Notes: generated by a model from the letters alone, not told the origin. A stretch of 64,000 nt of DNA from Armillaria gallica (GCA_037576215.1 JBANDB010000010.1:1-64000); one strand, 5' to 3'. Numbered from the stretch's first letter, positions 25,201 through 36,853 are shown. Made by a program: numbers and translations.

Positions 25201-25655
25201 GTTTAGCTGCAGATTACTGAGCGATAGTCGTTGTACTGAGGAATACGCATGGGGTAACATTTTCTTGAGGCCTTGGCGAAGTAACAGCCTTAGTAAACAC
25301 GGTCTGTAGTTGCTGTAGCTGCTATTGCTGTAGCTGGGAGGGTACTCACGTCAATCACGTCATTTTCATTAAGTGATCAATGAGCGTGTCAACTAGGTGC
25401 TTCTGAGTGATGCGTCAATTCCATATTGGGATGATTGCCGATCGAAGGTGCCTTGCCATGATGAAGTATGGCAATTATGATGCGTGGCAAGATGGAATGG
25501 ATAACAAAGCACATAAGGAGTGATTGCCGTAGGACGAAAGTGGTATCAGTGTGTGTGCAATCATTGGTTTGCTGAGAGGCCATTGAAGGGACAATAGCAT
25601 TAATTAGCAGGTAAAATCCGCGAATTCTGAGTGTACAGAGCCTGGTGGCTCATCA
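22235..25655 (-). mobile_element. TGATGAGCCT-family TIR element, copy B (inverted), in gypsy integrase
   Basis: Minus-oriented copy inserted in the integrase of gypsy element 1 between the codons for WSDWLPL and LTEFAHNN. Its sequence runs 25655-24478, then 22747-22235, with copy C in between. Only minor changes at the ends (TGATGGGCTT on the left). Confidence 0.72.
22748..24477 (+). mobile_element. TGATGAGCCT-family TIR element, copy C, nested in copy B
   Basis: 1730 bp from TGATGAGCCTCCAGG to CTAGGCTCATCA in plus orientation, the innermost copy. CG content is higher than in copies 1 and A: many TG/CA in those copies read CG here, so it is probably the youngest. Confidence 0.75.
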
Positions 25656-28420
25656 GCGGGAGCCAGTCACTCCAGTCAGTCTGCTGGTGGTTAACGAAGA
25701 TGCGAAGGTATTTTTCGACTTCTTGGTTGACCTGCTCTGTCTGTCCATCCGTCTGTGGGTGGAATGCTGTGGACGCATTGGGTGTGATGTTGAGCATCCG
25801 GTACAATTCCTTCATGAACTTGGATATGAATTGCAGGCTGCAGTCAGAAATGACTACTTGGGACATGCCATGGCACACGTATACGTGGTCCTGAAGAATT
25901 CGGGCCCAACCTTCTGCCGAGAGTTCTGTGTTGCAGGCAACTGGAATTATGGCTTTCAAGAATTGGTCGACGATCATGAGAATCGCGTTATGTCCATTCG
26001 AGTCAGGTAGTCCGGTGACCATGTCTACGGAGATGTGCATCCATGGCCTGACAGGTACAGTGTTCGGATAAAGCAGGGCAGCTTTAGCAGCAGTGCTTGA
26101 TTTCTTGTGTTGACAGGTTTTGCAGCCTTTAATGTAGGCTTCAACATCCTTCTTCATCTTTGGCCACCAGTAGTCGCGGAGCACTAGCTCCTTTGTTTTC
26201 TCGATTCCTGGGTGGCCAGCAGTAATGTGGTCATGGTACTGGGAGATGATTTCTCCATGGAGGGTGTGTTTGCAGGGTACGTACCCTCAGTTGTTGTAGT
26301 ACAACATCCCTTCCCTTCAGGATATGCCTTGTTCGTGGTTGAGGGAGGCGGCAATGCCTTTGTCCCACAACTCTTCCTGGCAGGTAGCTTCTTTGATTCA
26401 TTGGTGGATTTCACTGGTTGTCGGCATGATGAGCACGTGGAAGTGCATGGGCTGGAGGATGATGATGTCATTGTTATCCTTCAACCCTTGGTCATGGTCT
26501 TGTCGTCGGGAGAGCAGATCAGCTTTCACATTCTGAGAGCCAGGTTTGTGGAAGAGTTGGAAGTTGTATTCTGCAAGCTCCATGACCCAGCAGGCCTGTC
26601 GTTGGTTCAACTTCTGGGGCAATCAGAAATACTGGAGGTTCTGATGATCCGTCCAGATTTCTATGTCTGTGGCAGTGCCCATCAGATAGTGGCACCATTC
26701 TGAGAGTGCAAGCATGATTGTGAGCAGTTCTTTGTTGTAGATCTCGTAATTTCTTTCCATGGTGCTGAGTGACTTCGACATGAAGACCACCAGGCACCAT
26801 ACTCCGTTCTGTTGCTGGCTAAGGACAGCTCCGACTGCTCCTTCACTGGCATCAGCCTCAACTTGGAAGGGGTCGTCGTCATTCGGGATGGTGAGGATGA
26901 CGTCCTCAGCCATATGTCATTTGAGCTCTTGGAAGGCTTTTTCCTGGGTGTCTCCCCATTTCCATTCTGCATTACCCATGAGCTGAGTGAGCAGTTGGAC
27001 TACCTTGGAGTACATCTTGATGAACTTTCGGTAGAAGTTGGTGAAACCAAGGAATGATTGTAGCTCCTTCTTCCTTTGGGGTGTTGGCCATTCCGCAATT
27101 CCGGCGATCTTGACGGGGTCCATGTGAATGGAGTCTTGGCTGATAATCACCCCGAGGTACTCTGTCTCGAGTACCTCGAACTCACACTTCTCTGCCTTGA
27201 GGAAGAGCTTGTTCTCATGAAGTTGTTGGAGAACACGTTTCATGATCTGTCAGTGCTCCCCTAAGTCTCTGGAGAAGATCAAGATGTTGTCCAGGTAGAT
27301 GGTCACCTTGCCCTCAGCAATCAGGTCTTTGAAGATGTCATTCATCATCCACTGGAAGGTTGTGGGCGAATTGGTAAGCCCGAAGAACATGATGGTCAGC
27401 TCAAAGAGCCCTTGGTTTGTGCAGAAGGCGGCTTTCTCCTCATCCCCTTCCTTGATTCAGATGTTGTTGTATCCCCAATGGACATCAAGTTTCATGAAGT
27501 ACTTGGCACCGCGGAGCTTGTCAATGAGTTCAGAGATGAGTGGTAATGGATATCAGTTTTTGATGGTCATCTCATTGAGCTTGCGGTAGTCCTGTACAGG
27601 TCGGAGAGTGCCATTCTTTTTCTTAATGAAGAAGAAAGGGGAGGCGAACAGAGACTTGGACAGGCGAATTTGGCTGGACTCCAAGTTTTTGTCGAGGAAC
27701 TTGTCAAGCTGTTCCTGTTCGTTTTGGTTCAAGGGGTAGACCTTGCAGTCCAAGGTCAACTTCGCATTTGGGATGAGTTCGATGGCATGGTCCCAGGGTT
27801 TTCATTCAGGTAGTTCGTTGAAGCTCTCCTTCGAGAACAGGTCGCAAAAGGATTGGCAGTGCTCTGGTACCAGTTCTTTGAAGGTCCTTTTTGGTTTATC
27901 AACGTTAGCCTTGGCCACAAGGTCATTGGCATGATGCATGGCATGGACAACGAGTTCTTCTTCCATCCAGACGGTGAGGATAGTGTCTCCTTCCTCAAGT
28001 TCTTTGTCCCATCGGTCCTCTGGATCTGCGTCGGGAAGTTTGATGTGATTTTTGACGCATTGGCAACATCCGAAAATAACGTTGCCAGTCTTCCAGTTGA
28101 TGCTTGGGTTGTGGCGTTTGAGCCAGTCGGCTCTGAGATAGACGTCTTTCTGTCTGAGGTTGGTGACAGCGAGGTCGATGCGTTCTCAGTGTTTGCCGAT
28201 TGTTACAAAGAGTTCAATGAACTCTGTGACATCCCCTCCCTTGTTGTGAGTCCCGTCTGCATTGTAGACTGGTATGGGGACTAACACTTTCTTTGTGTCG
28301 ATTCCGTGTTCACGCACACAGGCACTGTTGATGGCGCTTCCCATGCAGCGACTGTCGATGAGAGCCTTTGTGCTGAGGACTCGTCATCCTGTGCAGGGTT
28401 CAAGAGTTACGGGGATCATG
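25656..28420 (-). pseudogene. Gypsy element 1 pol: protease, reverse transcriptase, RNase H, integrase core
   Basis: From the 5' side: aspartic protease remnant with LSTKALIDSRCMGSAINS (Gly of DSG lost); reverse transcriptase with [20 protein letters not shown], then a catalytic box reading YLDN where YLDD is expected; RNase H with QVEADASEGAVGAVL, a MERNYEIYNKELL helix and IWTDHQNLQYF; integrase with zinc-binding HxxxxH (HDHITAGHPG) and C-x2-C (KGCKTCQHK), then DDE residues in ISVDMVTGLP, VVISDCSLQF and DGQTEQVNQEVEKYL. Several stops interrupt the frame. Plus-strand open frames here are shadows. Confidence 0.88.
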
Positions 28421-29829
28421 AAGTCTCCCAAAGCTCCTTGGATGTAGCGGATTGGTTCACGGAGTTCATAAAAGCTTTCTCGTGCCAGTTCACCTCCCTT
28501 TCGGAGAAATTGGAGGAGTTCATCAGTAAGTTCCCCAAGTCGGTCTTTGTGTATCCATACACAAAGGGTGGTGCGTGCTGCATTGTCAGTGTGTGCTTCT
28601 TGGACTGCTCATAATATCCAGTCTACCTCGAAGGGCTTCATCCATCAGTGAGGGACCTCTTGAACCTTCGCACTGACCACTTTGGGTGCAGCTACCATTG
28701 GTGAGGTCACCTCGATCCCCTCATTAGGGAGTGTCTTTGTTGCGTGAGTCAGGGATTCTAGTGGTGTCGGAAGCATTGCACTGCGGGGCTTCGGAGAAAC
28801 CATCAGGCTGCCTGAGGTGAGCCATTTTTGGAAGGATGTGTCATCTTTGTTGTCAGGTACTTCAATCATTGTTACCTGATGCCCCCTCTTTACCACCTGG
28901 GTGCTAGCGGCTTCCTGTCCTTCGGCTTTCTTGTTGTCCTGGTCTTTCGCAATGGAACAGGAGGTGCACATCCCTGAGGTGCCATCCTGGTTTTGACTGC
29001 TAATACATGTGGAGACAGCAGACTCAACTTGTGCTGAATGAACGGTCTTACCAGCTCGGTCTGTTACCTCTGAGCCCACAGGGTCCCTTGTTACTTTTAG
29101 TGTTCTGGGTCTCCCTTTGTCATGATGGGCAGTTGTGCCCCGGGGGTGCTTACCCTGCGTTAGACCCTCTCATTTGGTCGTGACCGCTGGTCATTCAGTG
29201 GGTCTTCGGGAACAACTCATCCCTCGTGTAGCAGTCTTCATGTCTGCTTTTCCAGAGTTCGCGTTGGGCGCTTGCTCTGTCCCATCCGGTCAGGCCTGTG
29301 TCACTGCGTGCACTCTGCTGTTCGAGGAGTCTTTCTGCAAGGGGACGACGGGTGTCTGGCCTTTTTCCAGGATTGCAGAGCCACTTGACTGGGGCTTCGC
29401 CGTTAAGATGGGTGATGATATGGTGGTCACCTTTTTGATCGATGCATTCACTCATGATGAGCTACTTGCTGGTTGATTAGCTGGTCATGTTGCTGAGGTT
29501 TCCCCCACTTTGGCATGCGTATGGGGGCCCGCAGCTATCCCCCATTGTGGGGAGACATCTACAGATTTGTTAGTCAAGTCCATGTCCTAAAGGTCGTCGT
29601 ATCGGTTGTTTGATTCTAGGGGTGCACGGGGTGAAGTCGGTATGTGGTGCATAGGCCATGTATTGTTCGTATCAACAGAAGTCGTAGTAAAAACCGACCC
29701 CACATGTGGGGGTCGGGGTATAGCTGAATGCATGGGTAAAATGTCTGTATGTAAAAAGGAATCAGACCATCCAGTGGGAAGAGGGTATGCACCCATGAAG
29801 TCCTTGGTCATCGCGGTGGAATTGGGCAC
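28421..29829 (-). pseudogene. Gypsy element 1 spacer ORF between gag and protease
   Basis: About 1.4 kb of Ser/Thr/Pro-rich, poorly structured coding remnant. It is conserved in gypsy element 2 (shared phrase SVDVSPQWGIA and an acidic IEVPDNKDDTSFQKWL, which reads NDEDDTSFQKWL there). Conservation in both elements shows that it was translated. No known domain. Confidence 0.55.
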
Positions 29830-30900
29830 CCGACGACCTACTCTTTTACCTCCTCAACCTTCGTGCTGTCAGCGAGTGGTATTTCGCTGGTCATGACTGC
29901 ACGAACCTCCTTCTTCTGCTTCTTCAGGCAATCTTTCGAGATGTGCCCCTTCTCATGGCAGATGAAGCACTGGCCCTCCGCCATGTACTTCTTCCTGTTG
30001 ATCTGCATCTTGGCATCTGCCCCTGTTGGAGTTGTCTATTGTCCTCCTGCATCCCTTCCCTTCGTGTTGCCAGTGGTCTTGCCTGTTGAGGAACTTGTCG
30101 CGCCACCTGCAGTGTTTTTATAACTGCTGGTGGTGGTAATTTGCTTCTGGTTCCCTGGGGGTCATCGGTCGTTTCGGGTGTCAATGCCATGGGTTTGGTT
30201 GTAGACATGGTTGCGCTGTTGTTCCTCGTACATGACGAGGATGTGTTCCTTCCACTCGTCGTACATTCCAGGAATTCCGATGCCGATATTGGCGATGAAG
30301 GAGGTGTAGCTTGTAGGGACCCCCTGTCGGACAGCAGTGACCATGCTTCCGCATGGTCCAGTGTCGTCTCTTCTCCCAGCTAGCATGGCTTCTCACTCCA
30401 GCTGCTGGAAGAACACCATGGCAGCGTCTCCGCCCATCTTCATTTCCTTCATCTTCTTTTCGTGGACTTCTTCAATGGCTGGGTCTCAGAACTGTTCTTT
30501 GAATTCCTGGATGAATTCATCCCAGTGCGGGTATCAGTATCGGGGCCCATCGGGATCCCAGGGGTCGTTGGCCCAGTATGTCCTTCAGCGGTGAGTCCAC
30601 CAGTCTCTCGCCCTGTCTAAGAGGTGGGATGTCGCGAAGACCACCATGAGCGAAGAGACTTCTCAGAATTGATGATGGAACACTTCAAAATAGGTGGTAC
30701 AGTCTCCGAGGAATCAGTCCATGTCGTCATGGTCCCCGTGGAAGGGTTCTGGTGTCTTCATGATGATGGGTCTCACCCCTAAGAAGGTGGGCAGTTCGTT
30801 GGTGTCCTAGTTTCCTACTGGTCCTTGTCCTGGTGGTGTCCACCCTGGCAGTCTCAGGATGGAGTAATGGTCAGGGTCCGGTTGATACAGTGGTGCCCCT
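29830..30900 (-). pseudogene. Gypsy element 1 gag with zinc knuckle
   Basis: Capsid region: FHGDHDDMDWFLGDCTTYFE, RARDWWTH, FKEQF, EEVHEKKMKEMKMGG, VRQGVPTSYTSFIANIG, MYDEWKEHILVMYEEQQ. It ends in a nucleocapsid knuckle CFICHEKGHISKDC (C-x2-C-x4-H-x4-C). Stops at several Arg/Gln codons. Confidence 0.82.
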
Positions 30901-32328
30901 GGTCTTCTCCTCTATTGCTGGCACTGTCACAAGTTGAGCAGGTTATCTTGCAGTCATACATTTTTATCACGTAGTTGTGCCATCTGTCAGAGGACCTGTT
31001 GTAGGCGGTCCTCGGGTTTGGGTGCTGCTGGTGGTGCTGGTCTTCCCCATCCCTCGTTCATATCTCCTAGCTCCCCCAATCCTCCTAGTCTAGCACCAGC
31101 TAGTACTCTGCTGGTGCTTGGGCCCATGTATCCAGGTTGTCACGGATTTTGTTGTCAGGGCGGCGAGTTGGGAAGGGGTCGTGGGAGATCCTCTTCGAGG
31201 TTCCTGAATGTTTCCCAGTCGAGGTTAAATCTCTCATTGAGATTTTCCCTCCAGGTGTCCCTGCTCCAGGATGGCAAGAGTGTTGAGGTCGGTCTCCAGT
31301 CATACCTGCTCTGAGGTGGTTCAGGGTCATACTCCGACTCTGTCTCCAGGGTGGAGGGGTTCGATGCATTGCTCATTTCTAATCTGTCTTCTGGCTGATG
31401 GTGGGTATAGGGTTCTGTCCTGGTTTGCATGGATTTGGGCTGCGATTCTGGGGGTCCAGCTGTTGTAGTAGGAACCCTTGCTGTGGCATCTGCCCAAGGG
31501 TTCGTCACCTCGTTCCGTGGTGAGATAGTAGTCCATGTGGACCTGGGGGTACTGGTCATAGGGCCATCTGGCCCTAGCATCGAAGTCGTTCTGTCAAAAT
31601 TCCCAGGCAGCAGTGACGTGGGGGCCGAGAATTGCTCAGTCAATGTCGGTGAGTTCAGGCCACTCGTAGTCGGGTCCATGGGGATTGAGCGGGTTACTGT
31701 CTCTTCAGACAGGGACCAGGTCTGTGAAGGGGTCGGTGATGGTGTCACTGTCTCTCCAGAGATCTGGCTCCTCTGGTTCGACAGGGAAGGGTATCGTGTT
31801 AGGCTCATTGGGAGGTGCAAATGGTAGGGCGCCCTCTGGTTCTGGGTAGCTAGGTCGAGGTTCAGGTAGCCTCTCGCGAATGTCCAGCCGGTTGGGGGCA
31901 TCCATGTCAGGTTCGTCGGTGCTTGTTGCATTCTGCTTGAACTAGCTATTGATGTCTGAGTTATCGGGGGGTTGTACCGGTTGTTCCCACTCCCATAGCC
32001 ATGGGGAGAGGTTCTGTTCGAACCAGGCAGCGATTGCGGCCTGGTCATGTTCGTTGATGTAGGGGATGCTGCCCTCATCCTCAGGGAAGGTGGCTCCTCA
32101 TCATGCAGGCCATTCCATCAGCCGCGATTCTGGAAGGGGTTGTTGGACCTCAGGGGTGAGCTCAGCAGATCGCTGTACCCTGCTGGGCCCTGGGGTCGTG
32201 CTTCTCGGGGTATCCTCCTGACTCAGGAGGTGTTCGTTTGAGGAGGAGTGCCAGATAGTGGCCATCCTCCTATGGGTGCTGGTGTGGGTCATTGTTGAGT
32301 GACCAGATGCCAGACTTGTCCGGCCCAC
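30901..32328 (-). pseudogene. Gypsy element 1 pre-gag ORF
   Basis: Long Pro/Ser/Arg-rich region upstream of gag in overlapping frames. The phrase DYEWPELTDID followed by AILG recurs in gypsy element 2 (NYEWPELADINREILG), so one frame was once selected. No known domain. Confidence 0.45.
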
Positions 32329-32334
32329 TGCTCG

Positions 32335-32667
32335 TCAGGGTTGGATGGTGTAGGGGTCAACATAGTGTCGAGGGAATAGGGTGTTTCTGAAGTCTGTTCG
32401 AGGGATCCTTGGTAGAAGAATCCCGGCTCTGGTGAGGAGATTTCGAATCTCTTCGATGTAGGCGATAGTGAGGAGGATAGTGAGGAAGATGAGGGTGGCG
32501 AGCACAATTGCTACACCAATACTGATGGTTTGGGTTGGGGTGAGGTCGGGGATCATTTGTTTTGTCGTCCTCAGATTTTTTCTATATCGTCCCAGAGGGC
32601 AAGAAGAAGATAAGCGAGGAGTTTGAGGAGGATGAAGATCACTCCATCTAGAAGGGGTTTTGTTCAT
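32335..32667 (-). CDS. Small single-pass membrane ORF in the leader of gypsy element 1
   Basis: 110 residues from ATG at 32667, or 72 from Met39. One strong transmembrane segment (about residues 48-70: ISIGVAIVLATLIFLTILL) is followed by YIEEIRNLLTR and a basic tail. The segment-plus-EIRN pattern recurs in gypsy element 2 at 38603-38707 and the sequence after it. Lies between the 5' LTR and gag. Function unknown. Confidence 0.5.
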   Translation of the reverse strand: MNKTPSRWSDLHPPQTPRLSSSCPLGRYRKNLRTTKQMIPDLTPTQTISIGVAIVLATLIFLTILLTIAYIEEIRNLLTRAGILLPRIPRTDFRNTLFPRHYVDPYTIQP

Positions 32668-32779
32668 CTGGGGGATCTATCTTCAGTGTCGGGGGAAGTA
32701 TCAGTTGTTTTCTCGATAGACTGCGATGAGCAGTTCTACAAGAAGTCGGGTGAGGTTGTCAAAGAGAACGATGTCCTCC

Positions 32780-33025
32780 TCAGTGGGAATCGGTGGCGGG
32801 GTGAGAGAAGGCATCGTGGATAGTGAGTGAGGGTTCTGGGATGAGAGTGTGTGATGGGATATAGTGACATGGGAGTTGAGGTTCTTCTTCGTCTTCTGTT
32901 TGGTATACGAGGCAGCAAAGGAAGAAGAGTAGAGCAATTAGCGCCACACTAAAGAATACAGCGAGGATGGTGGTGATGAGGATTCGGGGGTTCATGTGTG
33001 TGATGGTCTCCCAGATGGCTAGCAT
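32780..33025 (-). CDS. Small membrane ORF directly after the 5' LTR of gypsy element 1
   Basis: 81 residues starting 31 bp from the LTR edge. A hydrophobic segment at about 15-41 (LITTILAVFFSVALIALLFF and CCLVY) is followed by the acidic TEDEEE and a polar tail. No homologue recognised outside the second gypsy element. Confidence 0.5.
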   Translation of the reverse strand: MLAIWETITHMNPRILITTILAVFFSVALIALLFFLCCLVYQTEDEEEPQLPCHYIPSHTLIPEPSLTIHDAFSHPATDSH

Positions 33026-33042
33026 GCAGGGAGAGGGTAGAA

Positions 33043-33055
33043 AGCTTCGAGCTAA
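33043..33055 (-). other. Primer-binding site of gypsy element 1 (self-priming type)
   Basis: Plus strand AGCTTCGAGCTAA, next to the 5' LTR. It pairs with the expected 5' end of the element's own RNA (12 of 13 positions) and is not the complement of a tRNA 3' end I recognise. Confidence 0.65.
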
Positions 33056-33056
33056 T

Positions 33057-33443
33057 TGTTATGCCCAGACTCAGGTGGAACAAGTAAGCGCAAGCCCAAG
33101 ACAACCTCGCACTTCGGGTTGAGTCTCAGGGAGTGGCGATACTCGCAGACCATGAGTGCAAGCAGTAAACACGTAGCAGGAAGTTTGGAGAGTAAGTCTG
33201 GTATGTATTAACTTAGCTTGAAGCTAGGGTACAAGGCTGAGAGCTATGCTACTTATATACTGTTCGTTTGGTTCTATATATAAATGTGTCTGTGTGGTTG
33301 TCGTGTGATAACAGTCAAGGAACTGTCAGTATCCAGGCAGCTGAGCAGACATGCTGAAGTCGTTCAGATAAGCGCTGGTGTCCATGTGGTCTGCCGAGGT
33401 GCTGAGATAAGATAAGATAAGGAAAAATGGAAAAATCGTAACA
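33057..33443 (-). repeat. 5' LTR of gypsy element 1
   Basis: 387 bp, TGTTATG...CGTAACA on the plus strand. In the element's orientation a TATATAAG box (33259-33252) lies 34 nt before AGCTTCAAGCTAA (33225-33213), which is complementary, with one mismatch, to the primer site just outside the LTR (33043-33055). Confidence 0.88.
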
Positions 33444-34962
33444 GTATCATAATTGCTATACTTCATAACAGCAAGGCACCTTTGATCAACAATCACCCCA
33501 ATATAGAATTGATGTATCACTCAGAAGCACCCAGTTGATGTGCCCATTAATCACTTAATGAAAATGACATGATTATTGCAAGTACCCTCCCAACTATAAT
33601 AATTACAGCTATGGCAACCACAGACCGTGTTTACTAAGGCTGTTACTTCGCCAAGACCTCAAGAAAATGTTGCTCCACATGTACTCCTCAGTGTGATGAC
33701 TATCACCCAATAATCTACAGCTAAACAGCACCTAGTGATCTGTGCATCACTCAATGACCCCATATGATTTTCATTCATATATGGTAACATCAACAAATTG
33801 CTGCTACTTTAGAAGACCAAGGACCATATGTTTTCTATGATTTTTACAAAGCCAAGGCTTTACAGCCTTACTAAGTTTTGCATATTTACTCTATTTATAA
33901 ATTCATACTTGTAGTATAAAAACTAGCTAGAAAATGTAGTTACAAGTTAGTTTATCTCCAGTTGACCACAGTTTACATCAATTATTATCATGCTCTAGTC
34001 TATCACCATTAAACCACATTTATTCACTGTTCTATGGCAATATACAGTTTACCTCAGCATATTCTTGATTGCATGTTGACTCTTGAATTCACCAGAGTTA
34101 TTCCATGATTTTTGACTGTGAAGAGTCCTTTGCTACTTGCTCTTCACTCTTAACACTATTTGTGCATGCTCATATTGTGCCAATACGTGATCACTATGCT
34201 ATACCTTGTCTCTATTATCTTTTATAGGCCATCATCATTTCACTTTCATACCATTGGAGTTTTTACAGTTTCTCTTTCACCATCATTATTGTTGCCCACT
34301 TGGGTAGTCTCTGAGCAGACTTAGGATCAGTTTCAGCCAGTTTTTGTATAGTATCAGTCCCTTGAGTAGACTTGAAGGTTAGTTTGACACAGGATAGGAT
34401 CATTTCAGTACAAGATCAGTTTCAACATCAACTCAGCACCATCACACCATAGAGGACTAGTATCATCGCCAGTTTTCATAGTTCAATGTTTTCTCTTGCC
34501 ATTTCACCCTCAGCACCTCGTTCAATGTTTTCTTTTGCCACACCCCATTCCAAACCCTGTTTTCTCATTGCCTCGCTCACTCATAGACTATTGCTGACTG
34601 TTTAGTCTATCCTCCACCATTCACCCCACTCAGATTACTGTCTAGCAATGTTTTCTAATCTCATCTCATGTTTTCTCATACTGATTCATGGTATTCATAT
34701 CATACCTGCTTCTGTTCCCTCTCATTTTGAGAGAACCCTACTGGCTTAAAGCCATAGCATCTAGTACTCAGCTACCAAGCAGTACTACTTCACAGACTTA
34801 AAGTCACAGTGTATACTTGCATATAGAAGAATTGATTTACTGCATGGAGGTGCCCCAAACCCACTTGCACACATGATCACCTTGATTGCCATGCTACTAC
34901 ATTAATTACCCAATCTCATTCTGAGTTGGTGTTGCCATTGTTATGGAAATCTAGGCTCATCA

Positions 34963-35150
34963 TCAGTTTGCACTGCTCTGGTTAAGGTCAGCTGCTGTTC
35001 TTGGAGACTTGGTATGCACCTAGGCTAACAATTAGGCTTATAGATTTGGCAACTCTGCTTCAAAATGATACATTCCAGCATGTTGCTCCTGCCACATTGG
35101 AAAGTCTTGCTAAAAGCAGAGGGGTTGCCTGAGAAAGTACTGCCACAAAA
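34963..35150 (+). pseudogene. hAT transposase piece 4
   Basis: Reads about FALVKV..., then after an intron LLPHWKVLLKAEGLPEKVLP and QNID, the stretch before the TRWNST motif in hAT proteins. Cut by repeat copy 2. Confidence 0.6.
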
Positions 35151-36853
35151 CATTGACGAGGCTGGTGATGGGCACCCATGAAACTGAGCACGGCCTAGTG
35201 TGAACACACACAAAACCTGACTCAATCTCACAAAACACACACACATAATCTCCTTAAGTGCAGAGGGGAGCAAGGATTTTAATTCCACTTGCGCGCCGAC
35301 AGTATCTCAACTTCTCTCAGTGAGCTTGCTAGAATGATACACACAACAATGTAGTATTATCAAGCTAGTCTCAAATTCTCTATCTCTTCAGAGCTTTTTA
35401 CAAGAGAGCACAGTGAACCACGCAACCCTCGAGGCAAAATATATTTCAAACAGACAAAACACACGGATACACAGATCTGCAAAACGACCAAGTCCGATCA
35501 GTGAGCTCACTAAGTATGACCTGCCACAAGATCTAATCTGCACACAACACTGCTTTTCTCTTAGTGGCTAAACCTGACTTCCAAACTCATCACGATGAAG
35601 GCCCTTGGCACTCCCACTCAAGTCTTAATTACTCTCAAAACCATCCCCACAAGTCCTCACACACAGTGTGCTCGCCCTAACAACGATGCCTCGAGGTCCA
35701 ACTGCGCACACCTGTCACACTTTGTGCAACTGCTAGAACAGCTCAAGCTGGCTGATTCCCTTGCAACTACTTCTAGACTTACACAGAGGCCAGCACAATA
35801 CAACTTCTCTTTCTTACACTGAACCAGAAAAGGAACAGAGCTCTCTCTCAGATGTAACCAAGTAAACCTCTCAAGACAGGTGCAGCGTCACTGCTTCCGA
35901 ATCCCTTTCTTATCTCAAGTAAACCGAAGTTTGTATCCAAAATTTCTCTCTTATTCAATTTCTCTGTGAGCTCACTAAACTTGCATTGTAGCCAAGGCTC
36001 AAAGTCACTAACTCTTATGTAGTGCAACAAGTCCAGATCAAACTGAAACTTTATTACATTATGTGGGGGGTAGGTAGCTTGCCTTTAATACATGAAAATC
36101 TACTCTACTTATACTATGGGGGATTGATTGTTACAAACAGATTTTTAGTAATTTACTTCTTTTTCGGCCAGGTATTCCTCCTCCGAGTTGGCCCAGCACT
36201 CTAGGCAGCACACCACTTGTTCCTCTTTTTAGTATCCTCAAAGAGCTAAGTGATGTCAATGTCACTCACCCTAGTAGCAGAGTAGCTCACAAGTGTGCAC
36301 TCAATAGCTGCTTAATCCTCGATTACTGATCACGCTTTGTATTTGGCTTTTGGGTCTGCTCCAAAGGTGACAGCATCATATTCTAGACTCGGTAACTAAG
36401 AAATGCCTCAGCTTTCCAGTCTGCTCGCTATTTCCATCAGCTGAAGCCTGTTCTAGGCCATGCCTGGGGTTCTCTTGATTACCCCACATGTGATATTGTT
36501 TTTCTGGATCTCCAGGGACCACGCATCATAGATTACAGACACGTCGTTATCTAAATTAGCCTTGGCCTGCATACAAGTGCATCCCACTCCAGCTGAGTCC
36601 TCTATTGCAAACAGGTAGTTTGGCAATCTAGCTTGCCCTTCAGCCTTGTTGCCGTGCATGCCCATAAGGTACAGTGCAACGACGAAGTCCTTATGTTTTA
36701 ATTCTGTTGCTTCTTTTTCTATTATAGAGCTCTCTACCTTGGTGACCTTGCTTCTTCATGTGCCACTTGCACTGTCAGCCCACTTGTGATGCTTCTGCAT
36801 TGCTAAAGTGTAAGGTATGACAGTTTGCAAAATTACACCCTTAGACATGCTGC
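35150..36853 (-). repeat. Unclassified 1.7 kb repeat, copy 2
   Basis: Inverted copy of the repeat at 18291-19969, inserted between the hAT codons for QNID and NVLTQWNS with a TGAC duplication. The remnant protein (36665-36453 minus) has HGNKAEGQARLPNYLFAIED and a CTCMQAKANLDNDVSVIYD block. It carries more CG than copy 1. Confidence 0.6.

Larger units (their letters stand above)
20875..33443 (-). mobile_element. Ty3/gypsy chromovirus, element 1
   Basis: Two LTRs (20875-21269 and 33057-33443) in the same orientation flank, on the minus strand, membrane ORFs, a pre-gag ORF, gag, a spacer ORF, protease, reverse transcriptase, RNase H, integrase and chromodomain. A polypurine tract (AAGGGGGTAA) lies next to the 3' LTR at 21270-21282. 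Flanks GTATT and GTATC look like the 5 bp duplication. The element is 12.57 kb, of which 3.42 kb is nested TIR elements in integrase. Many stops; inactive. Confidence 0.88.
20701..34962 (+). mobile_element. TGATGAGCCT-family TIR element, copy A, split by gypsy element 1
   Basis: The left part (20701-20874) matches the first 174 bp of copy 1; the right part (33444-34962) continues the same sequence to the terminal CTAGGCTCATCA. The gap is exactly the gypsy element 1 insertion with target duplication GTATT/GTATC. Without it the element is about 1.69 kb. No gene of its own. Confidence 0.75.

Noticed and set aside
25631..29500. Long plus-strand open frames such as 26212-26703 and 27853-28284
   Set aside because: They are shadows of the minus-strand pol gene of gypsy element 1, which has the motifs.
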